From Bradyrhizobium sp. RD5-C2 (GTDB taxonomy: Bacteria; Pseudomonadota; Alphaproteobacteria; Rhizobiales; Xanthobacteraceae), in the NCBI RefSeq assembly GCF_019972155.1, contig NZ_BOVL01000012.1, forward strand, positions 235,855-299,854: a stretch of 64,000 nucleotides of DNA, in the 5' to 3' direction. This document shows, piece after piece, positions 19,888-28,522 of the stretch; position 1 is the stretch's first letter; the number at the start of each line of letters is the position of its first letter. A model generated the notes under the pieces. That model was given only the letters and a program-made list of their open reading frames with translations, ran no database searches and was not told the origin of the DNA. The translations under genes were made by a program, and so were the position numbers.

Positions 19888-20352
19888 ATGTCCACGATCC
19901 ACTTTCATCGGACGACCAGGTTGACGCCGGAGCAGTACGTCGCCGGCCTCACGGACTTCGGGCCGGGCCGCTCCAAGCTGTTCGGCAACAGTGCCGACGC
20001 ATATCTCAAGGTGCATCATCGCGGCCCCTCGGATGCTGACGTGACCGAGGGCTCGAACGGCATCTGGGAACGGTTGCACTACGACTGGTCCGACCCAGAC
20101 CATGTCGTCCTGACGACGACCGACTCCAATGTGTGGGGCGGCAGGTCGGGCCACTCCTACAACTTCGCGCGGCAGTCCGATGGCACGACCGACATTGACG
20201 TGGTCGTGGTGCGCGAGGGCAAGAATCTGAAGGGATGGATCCTCGGTCTCGTGCTCGGGTCGATCGGCAGAAGCGTCCTCGAAAAGGCATTCGAAAACTC
20301 CGTCAAGGCCATCGAGCAGCGGCACCCGCAGCAGCCCCGGATCGCGGCCTAG
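19888..20352 (+). CDS. SRPBCC-like hypothetical protein
   Basis: A 154-residue soluble protein. The pattern STIHFHRTTRLTPEQYVAGL at the start, alternating strands through the middle (WERLHYDWSDPDHVVLTTTD, SYNFARQSDGTTDIDVVVV) and a long C-terminal helix (SIGRSVLEKAFENSVKAIEQ) fit a START/SRPBCC helix-grip fold that binds a hydrophobic ligand. No catalytic residues are evident. It begins 43 bp after the secreted protein and may be co-transcribed with it. The hairpin at 20356-20379 sits directly after its stop. Confidence 0.7.
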   Translation: MSTIHFHRTTRLTPEQYVAGLTDFGPGRSKLFGNSADAYLKVHHRGPSDADVTEGSNGIWERLHYDWSDPDHVVLTTTDSNVWGGRSGHSYNFARQSDGTTDIDVVVVREGKNLKGWILGLVLGSIGRSVLEKAFENSVKAIEQRHPQQPRIAA

Positions 20353-20355
20353 ACG

Positions 20356-20464
20356 CGGAGCAATGAAAGTATTGCTCCGAGATCAATGTTTCTATTGTAC
20401 CGAGCAATGTACCGGACCATATCTAGGTCCATCGAACGCATTGCACCGGGCCAGCCCGGTGCAA
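20356..20464. repeat. Cluster of three inverted repeats
   Basis: Three consecutive hairpins are visible: CGGAGCAAT/ATTGCTCCG (20356-20364 and 20371-20379, 6-nt loop), GGACC/GGTCC (20414-20418 and 20426-20430), and TTGCACCGGGC/GCCCGGTGCAA (20441-20451 and 20454-20464, 2-nt spacer, perfect 11-bp stem). A related motif, (A)TTGyACCGG, recurs near 20393, 20405 and 20440. The first may end the preceding transcript; the third lies 20 bp before the small ORF and may act as its operator or as an RNA structure. Confidence 0.6.
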
Positions 20465-20484
20465 GCTGAATGGAGACAACTGAA

Positions 20485-20637
20485 ATGGAGATCAATTACC
20501 TCGATACGTTCCTGGCATTCCTCGGAATGACCTTCGGACTGGTCTCGGTGATGCCCGGCCTGTTTTTCCAGCCCAAGGCCGAGGCGAAGCGCGCGACAAG
20601 GACGACCTCGTCCCGCGCCGGCAACAGCAGGCGATGA
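20485..20637 (+). CDS. Putative 50-residue single-helix membrane protein
   Basis: A short frame of 50 residues: MEINYLDTFLAFLG, a hydrophobic helix through about residue 27 (MTFGLVSVMPGLFF), then a basic tail (QPKAEAKRATRTTSSRAGNS). GGAGA lies 8 bases before ATG 20485; an in-frame ATG at 20470 would add five residues. The inner-membrane small-protein pattern and ribosome site support a real gene, but there is no family to compare with. It follows the inverted-repeat cluster and converges with the LysR gene at 20675. Confidence 0.55.
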   Translation: MEINYLDTFLAFLGMTFGLVSVMPGLFFQPKAEAKRATRTTSSRAGNSRR

Positions 20638-20674
20638 CGCGCCGCGGCTTCCGGGCCCGCATCACGCTGAAGGT

Positions 20675-21583
20675 CTAACCCGCGACCAGCAGCTGCTCTT
20701 TCAGCAGTGCCGTCAGCCAATCGGCAAACACCTGCAGCCGCCGCGACAGGTGCTGGCGGTGCGGATAGAGCAACGTCATCGGCATCGGCGTGGCGCGATG
20801 CTGCGGCATCACCTCGGCGAGTTCTCCGGCATCGAGATGCCGCTTCACGTCATAGGCCGGAATCTGGATCAGGCCGAGGCCGGCCAGGCAGCAGGCGATA
20901 TAGGCTTCCGCGCTATTGACGGTGACGCGGCCGCGCATCGCGATGGCGCGCGACGCGCCCTGCTCGCGCCATTCCCATTCCTCGATGCGACCGGTGGAGG
21001 GCGAGGCGTAGTTGACCGCCCAATGCGCGCCGAGATCGTCCGGCGTCTGCGGCGTGCCGTGGCGCGCGAGATATCCCGCGCTCGCAACATTGATCAGCAC
21101 GAGATTGCCGAGCGGCCGCGCGATCAGGCCGGAATCGCCGAGCGGGCCGACGCGCACGACGCAATCGGCCGAGTCCGCGATCAGGTTGATGGCACGATCG
21201 GTGACGCCGAGGTCGATGTCGATCTGCGGATAGCGATCGAGGAACGCCGGCAGCGCCGGTGCGACGATCAGGCGTCCGATCCGCCCGGGCACGTCGACCC
21301 TGAGCCTACCCGATGGTTCGGCGGCGGCATGGCGGAACAGGGTCTCGGCCTCCTCGACATCGGCGACGACGCGCAGGCACCGTTCGTAGAACGCCGCGCC
21401 GTCGTGCGTGGGCGACACTTTTCGCGTCGTCCGGTGCAGCAGCCGGGCGCCGATGCGCTGCTCCAGTTCCGCGACCGCTGAGGACACCGACGAGCGCGGC
21501 ATCCCCAGCGTGTCGGCCGCCCGCGTAAAGCTCGCGCACTCGACGACGCGGGCAAAAATGCGGAAGAGATCAATGCGGTCCAC
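20675..21583 (-). CDS. LysR-family transcriptional regulator
   Basis: A 302-residue LTTR of the DsdC/AaeR-type group, with N-terminal helix-turn-helix (DLFRIFARVVECASFTRAAD, then TLGMPRSSVSSAVAELEQRI) and an effector domain from about residue 90. The first codon is GTG 21583. It is divergent from an SDR at 21721; the 137-bp space holds a dyad CTGAC-N7-GTCAG (21611-21627) that is a candidate binding site. By position the SDR is its likely target. Effector unknown. Confidence 0.9.
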   Translation of the reverse strand: MDRIDLFRIFARVVECASFTRAADTLGMPRSSVSSAVAELEQRIGARLLHRTTRKVSPTHDGAAFYERCLRVVADVEEAETLFRHAAAEPSGRLRVDVPGRIGRLIVAPALPAFLDRYPQIDIDLGVTDRAINLIADSADCVVRVGPLGDSGLIARPLGNLVLINVASAGYLARHGTPQTPDDLGAHWAVNYASPSTGRIEEWEWREQGASRAIAMRGRVTVNSAEAYIACCLAGLGLIQIPAYDVKRHLDAGELAEVMPQHRATPMPMTLLYPHRQHLSRRLQVFADWLTALLKEQLLVAG

Positions 21584-21610
21584 GATTAACGCCCCGATTG
21601 TTCGCTATTC

Positions 21611-21627
21611 CTGACAAGTGAGGTCAG
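21611..21627. promoter_or_regulatory. Candidate LysR operator dyad
   Basis: CTGAC (21611-21615) and GTCAG (21623-21627) flank seven bases between the divergent LysR and SDR genes. The size and placement suit an LTTR site. It is a short dyad and could be chance. Confidence 0.35.
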
Positions 21628-21720
21628 AATGCACGGCTTTATCGGCAAATCCTAGACGATATCGTTGTCTCCAGAAAGCGGCCGCACGGCGCGGCCGCGA
21701 GATCCGGAGAGGCGAACGCC

Positions 21721-22494
21721 ATGACCGACCACAGCATCAAGGGAAAGACCGTCATCATCGCCGGCGGCGCCAAGAACCTCGGCGGCCTGATCGCACGCGA
21801 TCTCGCCGCGCACGGCGCGAAGGCGATCGCAATCCACTACAACAGCGCCGCGACCAAGGCTGACGCCGACGCAACCGTCGCCGCGATCAAGGCTGCCGGC
21901 GCCAATGCGGTCGCCTTCCAGGCCAACCTCACGACATCGGGCGCGATGGAAAAACTGTTCACCGATGCCGTCGCTGCGATCGGCCGTCCCGACATCGCGA
22001 TCAACACCGTCGGCAAGGTGCTGAAGAAGCCGATGGTCGAGATCTCGGAGGCCGAATACGACGCGATGAGCGCGGTCAACGCCAAGTCCGCGTTCTTCTT
22101 CCTCAAGGAAGCCGGCCGGCATGTGAACGACAACGGCAAGATCTGCACGCTGGTGACGTCGCTGCTCGGTGCCTACACGCCGTTCTATGCCGCCTATGCC
22201 GGCACCAAGGCGCCGGTCGAGCATTTCACCCGCGCGGCATCGAAGGAATTCGGCGCACGCGGCATCTCGGTGACCGCGATCGGCCCCGGCCCGATGGACA
22301 CACCGTTCTTCTATCCGGCCGAGGGTACGGACGCGGTCGCCTATCACAAATCGGCAGCGGCGCTGTCCGGTTTCTCGAAGACCGGTCTCACCGACATCAA
22401 GGATATCGTACCCTGGATTCGCCTCCTGGTGTCGGACGGCTGGTGGATGACCGGCCAGACCATTTTGGTCAACGGCGGCTACACCACGAAGTGA
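21721..22494 (+). CDS. Short-chain dehydrogenase/reductase
   Basis: A 257-residue SDR. The cofactor motif is AGGAKNLGGL (about residues 14-23), GGxxxxG-like with Asn replacing a Gly as in some reductases. His38-Tyr39-Asn40 at the end of the second strand suggests NADP. Ser147 region (LVTSLLGAYTPF), then YAAYAGTKAPVEHF supply the Tyr-x3-Lys pair. It begins with ATG 21721 after GGAGAGGCGAACGCC. It is divergent from the LysR gene at 21583. Substrate unknown; 3-oxoacyl-type or sugar substrates are both possible. Confidence 0.87.
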   Translation: MTDHSIKGKTVIIAGGAKNLGGLIARDLAAHGAKAIAIHYNSAATKADADATVAAIKAAGANAVAFQANLTTSGAMEKLFTDAVAAIGRPDIAINTVGKVLKKPMVEISEAEYDAMSAVNAKSAFFFLKEAGRHVNDNGKICTLVTSLLGAYTPFYAAYAGTKAPVEHFTRAASKEFGARGISVTAIGPGPMDTPFFYPAEGTDAVAYHKSAAALSGFSKTGLTDIKDIVPWIRLLVSDGWWMTGQTILVNGGYTTK

Positions 22495-22629
22495 GACCAT
22501 CGTTCTCTGCATGCATGCGCCATGCTTTGCAGGGGAAACAGGCCGCCGGCGGAATTTGACCGCCGGTTTGGCCGGCGATATCGTTCGCCTCGCTGGGCCC
22601 TTCGCAGTGACGGTCTATTCGAGGCGCAC

Positions 22630-23565
22630 ATGGAATGGTCGACCAGGCCGGCCCGTCCGGATCAACCCTTCGGCAGTTGGGCAGACGACCTCGCAGCTGC
22701 CTTCGTGCGCCTCGAGCCGCGCCGGATTGCCGAGGAATCGTTTGCCGGCGCGATCTGCAAGGTCGACGCCGCGCCGCTGCAGATATCGCGGGTCACGGCG
22801 AGCGGGCATATCGTGCACCGGCTCGCCTCGCACATCGCCGCAAGCACCGACGACCTTTGCTTCGTCAACCTCCAGCTCGAAGGGCTCGGACGCACCTCGC
22901 AGCGCGGCCACGAGCAAATCAGCGCCCCCGGCGATCTCGCGGTTGCCGATACGACGCAGCCGTTCGAGATCGCCCACCGGCATGACTTCAAGCTGTTCTG
23001 CTTTGCGGTGCCGCGGCGTCTGTTGCCGGACACGCTGTTCGACCACCCGCGGCTCGGCCTGTCTGCGACCGAAACGGGCCGCGCGTTATCGCGGACGCTG
23101 GCGAGCTATGCCGAGCTCTGCCTGAGCGGCGGTCACCTCGCAACAACCCCGGCGATGCTCGGCACGCATATCGCCGAGTTGATCGCGCACGTACCCGACA
23201 TCCTCGCCGACACGGCGGCGGAGCGCGTGCATATGCCGGTCCTGCTGTCGATGATGCTTGACCATATTGCGCGTCACAACGACGACCCCGAGCTCGGCGC
23301 GCCGGCGCTGGCCAGGAAATTCCGCTGCTCCGAGCGCTACGTGCACCGCCTGTTTGCAAGCACCGGCCGCTCGGTGGGCGAGCACGTCAACGAGCAGCGG
23401 ATCGCCGCGTGCACGCGCGCCCTGCTCGATCGCACCTCCGCGCACAAGACCATTGCCGAGATCGCCTTTGCCGCGGGCTTCCGCGACATCTCGCATTTCA
23501 ACCGCCTGTTCAAGCGCCACAACGGCCTCGCCCCGCGCGAATTCCGCCGCGCCGCCGCGCACTGA
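22630..23565 (+). CDS. AraC-family transcriptional regulator
   Basis: A 311-residue regulator: an N-terminal AraC-binding-like domain similar to the FeaR/XylS group (residues 20-190) and a C-terminal pair of helix-turn-helix motifs (LARKFRCSERYVHRLFASTG and IAEIAFAAGFRDISHFNRLF). I start at ATG 22630 with GAGG five bases upstream; the frame runs further back to 22522 but that part has no domain character. It follows the SDR at 21721 by 135 bp on the same strand and may regulate it or the flavoprotein at 23680. Effector unknown. Confidence 0.88.
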   Translation: MEWSTRPARPDQPFGSWADDLAAAFVRLEPRRIAEESFAGAICKVDAAPLQISRVTASGHIVHRLASHIAASTDDLCFVNLQLEGLGRTSQRGHEQISAPGDLAVADTTQPFEIAHRHDFKLFCFAVPRRLLPDTLFDHPRLGLSATETGRALSRTLASYAELCLSGGHLATTPAMLGTHIAELIAHVPDILADTAAERVHMPVLLSMMLDHIARHNDDPELGAPALARKFRCSERYVHRLFASTGRSVGEHVNEQRIAACTRALLDRTSAHKTIAEIAFAAGFRDISHFNRLFKRHNGLAPREFRRAAAH

Positions 23566-23679
23566 GGCGCGGCGAGATTAGGTTCACTCCCAGCCAAGAA
23601 ACCGGGCACTGCCGTCCAAGATTTCCCGACCACGCCGCGATAGCCATTAACCCGAACCGCCGACACGGAGGGCATTGGC

Positions 23680-24924
23680 ATGGCGATCGATTTCACGCTC
23701 ACGGCACAGCAGCGCGAGTTACAGCTCGTTTCCCGCAAGTTTGCCAGGGAGGTGCTGGCCGAGGCCAGGGCTGCTGAAAAGCTGGCGACGCCCGAGGAGC
23801 GCTTCCTCGCCACCAAACCGACCTACGAGGCGATGGTGGCGGCCGGTTACTTGCGCAAATGCATTCCGGCGCCTGCCGGCGGCGACAATGCCGGCATGAT
23901 CGACATGGCGATCCTGGCTGAGGAATTCTACAGCGTGAACCCCAGCGTGACGCTGACCATGCTCGGCAGCGTGCTCGGCCTGCTGCCGCTGCTGCTCGGC
24001 GGCACGCCGGAGCAATGTCAGCGGCTGCTCGCGCCGTTCCTGAAGACCAGCGGCGCACCGCTCGCCGCCTTCTGCTCCAGCGAGCCGGGCGGCAGCGCCA
24101 ACGCCGCCTCGCCGCCGCCCGGCGAGGGCGTCCGCACCACGGCCCGGCGAGAAGGCGACAATTGGCTGATCAACGGCCGCAAGAAATGGGTGTCCTCGGC
24201 CACCGGCTGGAATCGCGAGGGTGCCGACCTTCTGACCATCGTGTGCCGGACCGACTCGGCCGCAGCGCCGGACGCCGCTATCTCGATCATTGCCGTGCAA
24301 GGACCGGTGAACGGCCTCGTGTTCGAACGTGCAATCGACAGCATCGGTCATCGCGCGCATCTCGTGCCGCAGTTTGCTTTGCAGAATGTCGCGGCGTCAC
24401 ACCGCAATCTGCTCGGACAGCAAGGTGCCGGCCTTGCGCTGACCGCGGCGGCTTTCACCGGCACCGCGGCGCTCGTCGGAATCTTCGGCGTCGCGCTGAT
24501 GCGCTCAGCCTTCGCGTTCGCGCTCGATTTTGCCCGCAGCGAAAAGCGCGGCGGCGTCCACCCCATCATCGAGCATCAGGCGGTCGGATACGCGCTCGCC
24601 GATGCCAAGACCACGATCGAAGCGGCGCGCTATCTGAGCTGGCGCGCCTGCCATGCGCTCGACACCCAGTCGCCGGCGGCCGAGGAGCTGGCGGTGCAGG
24701 CCAAGATCTTCGGTTCCGAGGCCGCCGTGCGCGTCATCACCGACCTGATGCGGGTCGTCGGGATCGACAGCTACGATCATGAGGCGCCGTTCGGCACCCT
24801 GCTGCAGGACGCGCTCGCGCTGCCGATCTTCGACGGCGGCAATCTCGGCATCCGGCGGCGGCAGCTGCACACGATGTTCAAGAGCCGCGACTACAGCCCG
24901 CTTGCTGCAAGCGGCGCGGCGTAG
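23680..24924 (+). CDS. Acyl-CoA dehydrogenase-fold flavoprotein with Asp at the catalytic-base position
   Basis: A 414-residue protein with the full three-part ACAD fold: helical N-domain (1-120), beta-barrel with FCSSEPGGSANAASP (about 130-145) and KKWVSSATGW (about 168-178), and C-terminal helices. Where medium-chain enzymes read YEGTxQIQR with the catalytic Glu, this one reads FDGGNLGIRR: Asp385 takes the Glu position and Arg392 is kept. Asp is the base in nitroalkane oxidase, an ACAD-fold oxidase, so a non-classical reaction is possible. The ATG 23680 start follows GGAGGGCATTGGC. An SDR starts 48 bp downstream and may share the pathway. Substrate unknown. Confidence 0.85.
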   Translation: MAIDFTLTAQQRELQLVSRKFAREVLAEARAAEKLATPEERFLATKPTYEAMVAAGYLRKCIPAPAGGDNAGMIDMAILAEEFYSVNPSVTLTMLGSVLGLLPLLLGGTPEQCQRLLAPFLKTSGAPLAAFCSSEPGGSANAASPPPGEGVRTTARREGDNWLINGRKKWVSSATGWNREGADLLTIVCRTDSAAAPDAAISIIAVQGPVNGLVFERAIDSIGHRAHLVPQFALQNVAASHRNLLGQQGAGLALTAAAFTGTAALVGIFGVALMRSAFAFALDFARSEKRGGVHPIIEHQAVGYALADAKTTIEAARYLSWRACHALDTQSPAAEELAVQAKIFGSEAAVRVITDLMRVVGIDSYDHEAPFGTLLQDALALPIFDGGNLGIRRRQLHTMFKSRDYSPLAASGAA

Positions 24925-24972
24925 CGCAACGTGACGCGTCAAACCAAGGACCGGCTTTAAAGGAACGCAATC

Positions 24973-25692
24973 ATGAGCACGGAGCGGAAAGTCGCAGTGG
25001 TCACCGGCGCATCGCAGGGGATCGGCGCCGGCATCGTTCAGGCCTTCAGGGATCGCAACTGCCGGGTCGTCGCGACCTCGCGCTCGATCAAGCCGGCCAC
25101 TGACGCGGATATCGTCACGGTGGCGGGCGACGTCGGCGCAACTGAGACGGCGGAGCACGTGTTCAAGGCGGCGCTGGAGCGCTTCGGCCGTGTCGACACG
25201 CTGGTCAACAACGCCGGCATCTTCATGGCCAAGCCCTTCACCGCCTACACGCAAGATGACTATGCCAGCTACATCTCGACCAACGTGACGGGCTTCTTCA
25301 ACATGACCCGGCGCGCGCTGGAGCTGATGAGCAAGCAGGGCCACGGCCACGTCGTCACCATCACGACCAGTCTCGTCGACCAACCGATGAGCAGCGTTCC
25401 GGCCGCCCTCGCCTCGCTGACCAAGGGCGCCTTGAACGCCGCAACCCGCGCGCTCGCGATCGAATATGCAAGGACCGGAATTCGCGTCAACGCAGTGTCG
25501 CCCGGGATCATCAAGACCCCGATGCACCGGGCGGAGGCGCATCCGGCGCTGGCAGCGCTCCACCCGGTCGGCCGGATGGGAGAGATTTCCGACATCGTCG
25601 ACGCCGTGCTCTACCTCGATGGCGCAGGATTTGTGACCGGAGAGGTGTTCCACGTCGACGGCGGACAGGCCGCCGGCCACCATATGCCGTAG
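24973..25692 (+). CDS. Short-chain dehydrogenase/reductase
   Basis: A 239-residue classical SDR with VTGASQGIGAGIV (cofactor loop, about residues 11-23), Asn in VNNAGIF (about 79-85), and the catalytic Ser in TITTSLVDQP. The usual Tyr-x3-Lys is not in its standard form: the segment reads PAALASLTKGALNAA, so Lys is present but the Tyr position appears to be Leu or Ala. That is odd for an active SDR and may indicate altered activity. Start ATG 24973, AAAGGAACGCAATC upstream. It is 48 bp behind the ACAD-fold gene, probably one transcript. Confidence 0.82.
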   Translation: MSTERKVAVVTGASQGIGAGIVQAFRDRNCRVVATSRSIKPATDADIVTVAGDVGATETAEHVFKAALERFGRVDTLVNNAGIFMAKPFTAYTQDDYASYISTNVTGFFNMTRRALELMSKQGHGHVVTITTSLVDQPMSSVPAALASLTKGALNAATRALAIEYARTGIRVNAVSPGIIKTPMHRAEAHPALAALHPVGRMGEISDIVDAVLYLDGAGFVTGEVFHVDGGQAAGHHMP

Positions 25693-25779
25693 TACCGCGA
25701 ACGCTCGGACCACGTTGCTGCTCCGCGCCCGCGGCAGCGGATGTATGGGTCACGTTACGAACGCTGCTGCAAATTCAGT

Positions 25780-25910
25780 GTCGTCCCGGGCAAGCGAAGC
25801 GCGACCCGGGACCCATAACCACAGGGTACAGTTATTGTGCGACGCTGGGGCCCCAGCGAATTCCATCACACAAGGCGGTGGTTATGGGTCCCTGCTTTCG
25901 CAGGGACGAC
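25780..25910. repeat. Palindromic intergenic repeat (GTCGTCCC arms), copy 1
   Basis: The element opens with GTCGTCCCGGGCAAGCGAAG at 25780, has inner arms GACCCATAACCAC and GTGGTTATGGGTC, and closes with GCAGGGACGAC ending 25910. A second copy lies at 48228-48348 with the same outer and inner arms, defining a family. It occupies part of the 501-bp gene-free stretch 25693-26193. Confidence 0.78.
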
Positions 25911-25962
25911 ACCGGAGAAGCCGCGGCCTCTCGCTCAAGCACAGCCGCCTCTGGAATGCTGG

Positions 25963-25990
25963 ATCACCCGCATGCGCATGCACGGGTGAT
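25963..25990. repeat. Hairpin ATCACCCG/CGGGTGAT
   Basis: ATCACCCG (25963-25970) and CGGGTGAT (25983-25990) form a perfect 8-bp stem around a loop containing the palindrome CATGCGCATG. It lies about 50 bp beyond the GTCGTCCC element and may belong to the same repeat array. The remaining bases to the binding-protein gene at 26194 show no other structure I can name. Confidence 0.6.
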
Positions 25991-26193
25991 GACACCGAGC
26001 AAGTAACCGCGGCATCGCGCCGCGAACCGCGCTGCGGCGCAACAATCAAAATGAGACTGCCCGTTAAGCACCCCCGTCGCGACGACATCCGCGCCGTGCC
26101 TGCCTTCGGCTAGCTTTGCCGGCAACAACCGGACACCCATCGGCCTTCGTCAGGCGATGTGGACGCCGGCGACAACACAGAGGGAGGAGAGCG

Positions 26194-27444
26194 ATGTTGA
26201 AAGGCAGTTTAGGACTGATTGCGTTGAGCAGCCTGTTGTTTTCGGGCACGGCATTCGCCCAGGAGAAGATCAAGGTCGGCGTCACCGCGACGCTCGAGGG
26301 CACCTACACGGTGCTCGGTGAGGATGGCATGCGCGGCCACCAGACCGCGCTCAACGTGCTCGGCAAGAAGATCGGCGACAAGGAGCTCGAATTCATCGTC
26401 GCCTCGACCGATGCGACGCCGGACTCCGCGGTGCGCGCGGTGCGCAAGCTGATCGAGCAGGACAAGGTGCAGATCCTGCTGTCGCCGCTGTCCGGCGACG
26501 AAGGCATCGCGGTGAAGAATTTTGCCAAGACCCATCCGGAGCTGACCTTCGTCAACGCCGCCTCCGGCGCGCAGGAGACGACCTATGTCGATCCGGCGCC
26601 GAACTTCTTCCGCTACAACATGGACGGCGCGCAGTGGCAGGTCGGCCTCGGCAAATACGCCTACGAGACCAAGGGCTATCGCAAGATCGCGACCGTCGGT
26701 GAAGACTACTCCTTCATCTACACCCAGGTGTTCGGCCTAGTGCTCGAATTCTGCGGCGCCGGCGGCCAGGTCACCAACCGGCAATGGGTGCCGCTCGGCA
26801 CCAAGGACTTCGCCTCTGTCATCGCAGCACTTCCCGACGATGTCGATGCGATCTATCTCGGCCTCGGCGGCGCTGACGCCGTCAATTTCCTCAACCAGTA
26901 TCAGCAGGCCGGCGGCAAGGCGCATCTGATGGGGGGCTCGATCATGATCGACCAGACCATCCTGTCGTCGAAGGGCAGCGCCAAGAACGCGCTGATCGGC
27001 ACCATCGCCGCGAGCGGCCAGGCCGATACCTGGGAGGATCCCGCCTGGCAGAAATTCGTGAAGGCCTATCAGGACTCCTTCCCGGAGAACAAGCGCTTCC
27101 CGAGCCCGTCGCTGCTCGCCACCAACTATTACGGCTCGACCATGGCGCTGATCCTGGCGCTGCGGCAGGTCAATGGCGATCTCTCCAACAACCAGGCCAA
27201 GCTCAAGGATGCGCTGGCGAAGATCGAGATCGACGCCCCGAACGGCAAGATCAAGCTCGACGCCAACCGCCAGGCGATCGGCACCAACTTCGTCACCGAG
27301 GTGGTCGATGACGGCAAGGGCGCGCTGTTCAGCAAGGTCGTGAAGGTGATCCCGAACGTCAACCAGACGCTGGGCTACGATCCGGCGGTTTTCGCCAAGA
27401 TCGGCCTGCCGAGCCGCACGGTCCCGGAGTGCAAGAAGTACTGA
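26194..27444 (+). CDS. Periplasmic substrate-binding protein of a Liv-type ABC importer
   Basis: A 416-residue type I periplasmic binding protein. The signal peptide (LGLIALSSLLFSGTAFAQ) is cut near residue 23; the mature fold begins KIKVGVTATLEGTYTVLGED and runs as the Leu/Ile/Val-binding family (LLSPLSGDEGIAVKNFAKTH, FVNAASGAQETTY). ATG 26194 has AGGGAGGAG just upstream. It heads the cluster whose permeases and ATPases start at 28523, with only an AraC gene between. The family binds amino acids but also many aromatic and amide compounds; the enzymes downstream suggest a non-amino-acid ligand (inference). Confidence 0.92.
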   Translation: MLKGSLGLIALSSLLFSGTAFAQEKIKVGVTATLEGTYTVLGEDGMRGHQTALNVLGKKIGDKELEFIVASTDATPDSAVRAVRKLIEQDKVQILLSPLSGDEGIAVKNFAKTHPELTFVNAASGAQETTYVDPAPNFFRYNMDGAQWQVGLGKYAYETKGYRKIATVGEDYSFIYTQVFGLVLEFCGAGGQVTNRQWVPLGTKDFASVIAALPDDVDAIYLGLGGADAVNFLNQYQQAGGKAHLMGGSIMIDQTILSSKGSAKNALIGTIAASGQADTWEDPAWQKFVKAYQDSFPENKRFPSPSLLATNYYGSTMALILALRQVNGDLSNNQAKLKDALAKIEIDAPNGKIKLDANRQAIGTNFVTEVVDDGKGALFSKVVKVIPNVNQTLGYDPAVFAKIGLPSRTVPECKKY

Positions 27445-27582
27445 CGTATTTGTTGCAAGTGCGAGCAAGCCAGCCGTGACCACGGCGCGCGGTTGCACGA
27501 GGAGCCCTGCTCGCCCTTGCTTTCCGCGGGCGGATGATGAACGCTTGTCGAAAAGACAAGAACATCCCGCGGGAGGGGAGGC

Positions 27583-28401
27583 ATGAGCAGGGCGCTTGCC
27601 GTCTTCCACGGCCGGTTCGGTCGCGCGACGGTCTATCAGTTGAACCGTCCCTTCAACGTGCATGCGCACCGCGAAGGGCACCTGATCTTTCATGTCGGCG
27701 GCACGCCGGCGCAGATCGATGTCTCCGAGCAGCGCCTGCTGCTCAAGGACGACACCGTGGTCGCGGTCAACCCGTGGGAACCGCACAATTTTCTGCCGAC
27801 CGACATGGACCACGGCGCGATCTTCTTCGTGCTCTATGTCAATGCCGAATGGTTCGCGCCGCAGCCCGCGAGCGCGCAGGGCCTGCGGTTCGGCCGCACC
27901 TTCTTTCCGCGCACCGAGACGCTCGACCGGCTGATCCGCCGCACCGCAGCACTGGTGTGCGGCGCGCCATCGCTGCGCAGCCTCGACTGCGAGCTCCGGC
28001 AGCTGATCGACTCCTGCTACGAGGAGAGCTGGCAGGCCGCGCAGGACGCGCGTGCCGCCGCCGCGGTGACCGATTTCCGGGTCCGCAAATCAATCAGGCT
28101 GATGTCGGAAAGCCCCGGCGCCGAGATCGAGCTCGATGCGATCGCACGCGAAGCCGGCCTGTCGCGGCCGCATTTCTACCGGCTGTTCCGGACGCAAACC
28201 GGCGTCACCCCTCACCTCTACATGAACACGCTGATCATGGAGCAGGCGCTGGATGCGCTGGTCGCGACCGAGGCGCCGATCGCCGATATCGGCTTCGATC
28301 TCGGCTTCTCCTCGCAGAGCGGTTTCACCCGCTTCTTCGCCGCCAATGTCGGCATGGCCCCGACCGACTATCGCCGCGCCGCCAAGGTGTTGCGGCCGTA
28401 A
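27583..28401 (+). CDS. AraC-family regulator of the downstream transport/catabolic operon
   Basis: A 272-residue AraC protein. The N-terminal cupin-like sensor domain (residues 1-150) contains HAHREGHLIFHV and VNPWEPHNF; the C-terminal DNA-binding domain has LDAIAREAGLSRPHFYRLFR and IADIGFDLGFSSQSGFTRFF. The very strong ribosome site GGGAGGGGAGGC precedes ATG 27583. It sits between the binding protein and the permease genes, all on the same strand, so it is the obvious candidate regulator of the long operon starting at 28523. The inducer is presumably the imported compound (inference). Confidence 0.9.
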   Translation: MSRALAVFHGRFGRATVYQLNRPFNVHAHREGHLIFHVGGTPAQIDVSEQRLLLKDDTVVAVNPWEPHNFLPTDMDHGAIFFVLYVNAEWFAPQPASAQGLRFGRTFFPRTETLDRLIRRTAALVCGAPSLRSLDCELRQLIDSCYEESWQAAQDARAAAAVTDFRVRKSIRLMSESPGAEIELDAIAREAGLSRPHFYRLFRTQTGVTPHLYMNTLIMEQALDALVATEAPIADIGFDLGFSSQSGFTRFFAANVGMAPTDYRRAAKVLRP

Positions 28402-28522
28402 CGGAGGTTCCACCTAGACGATAAAAGATACTGTCGATCAAATCCGCCGCCTTCGCCCTCGGTAGGATGCAAGGACACGCGGCCCGGCAGACGGTCGCGA
28501 CCACAGAGGGAACGCGACGGAG

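Noticed and set aside
25693..26193. Insertion sequence or mobile element in the 501-bp gap
   Set aside because: Only palindromic repeat elements are seen; no transposase frame, terminal inverted repeats with target duplication, or integrase.
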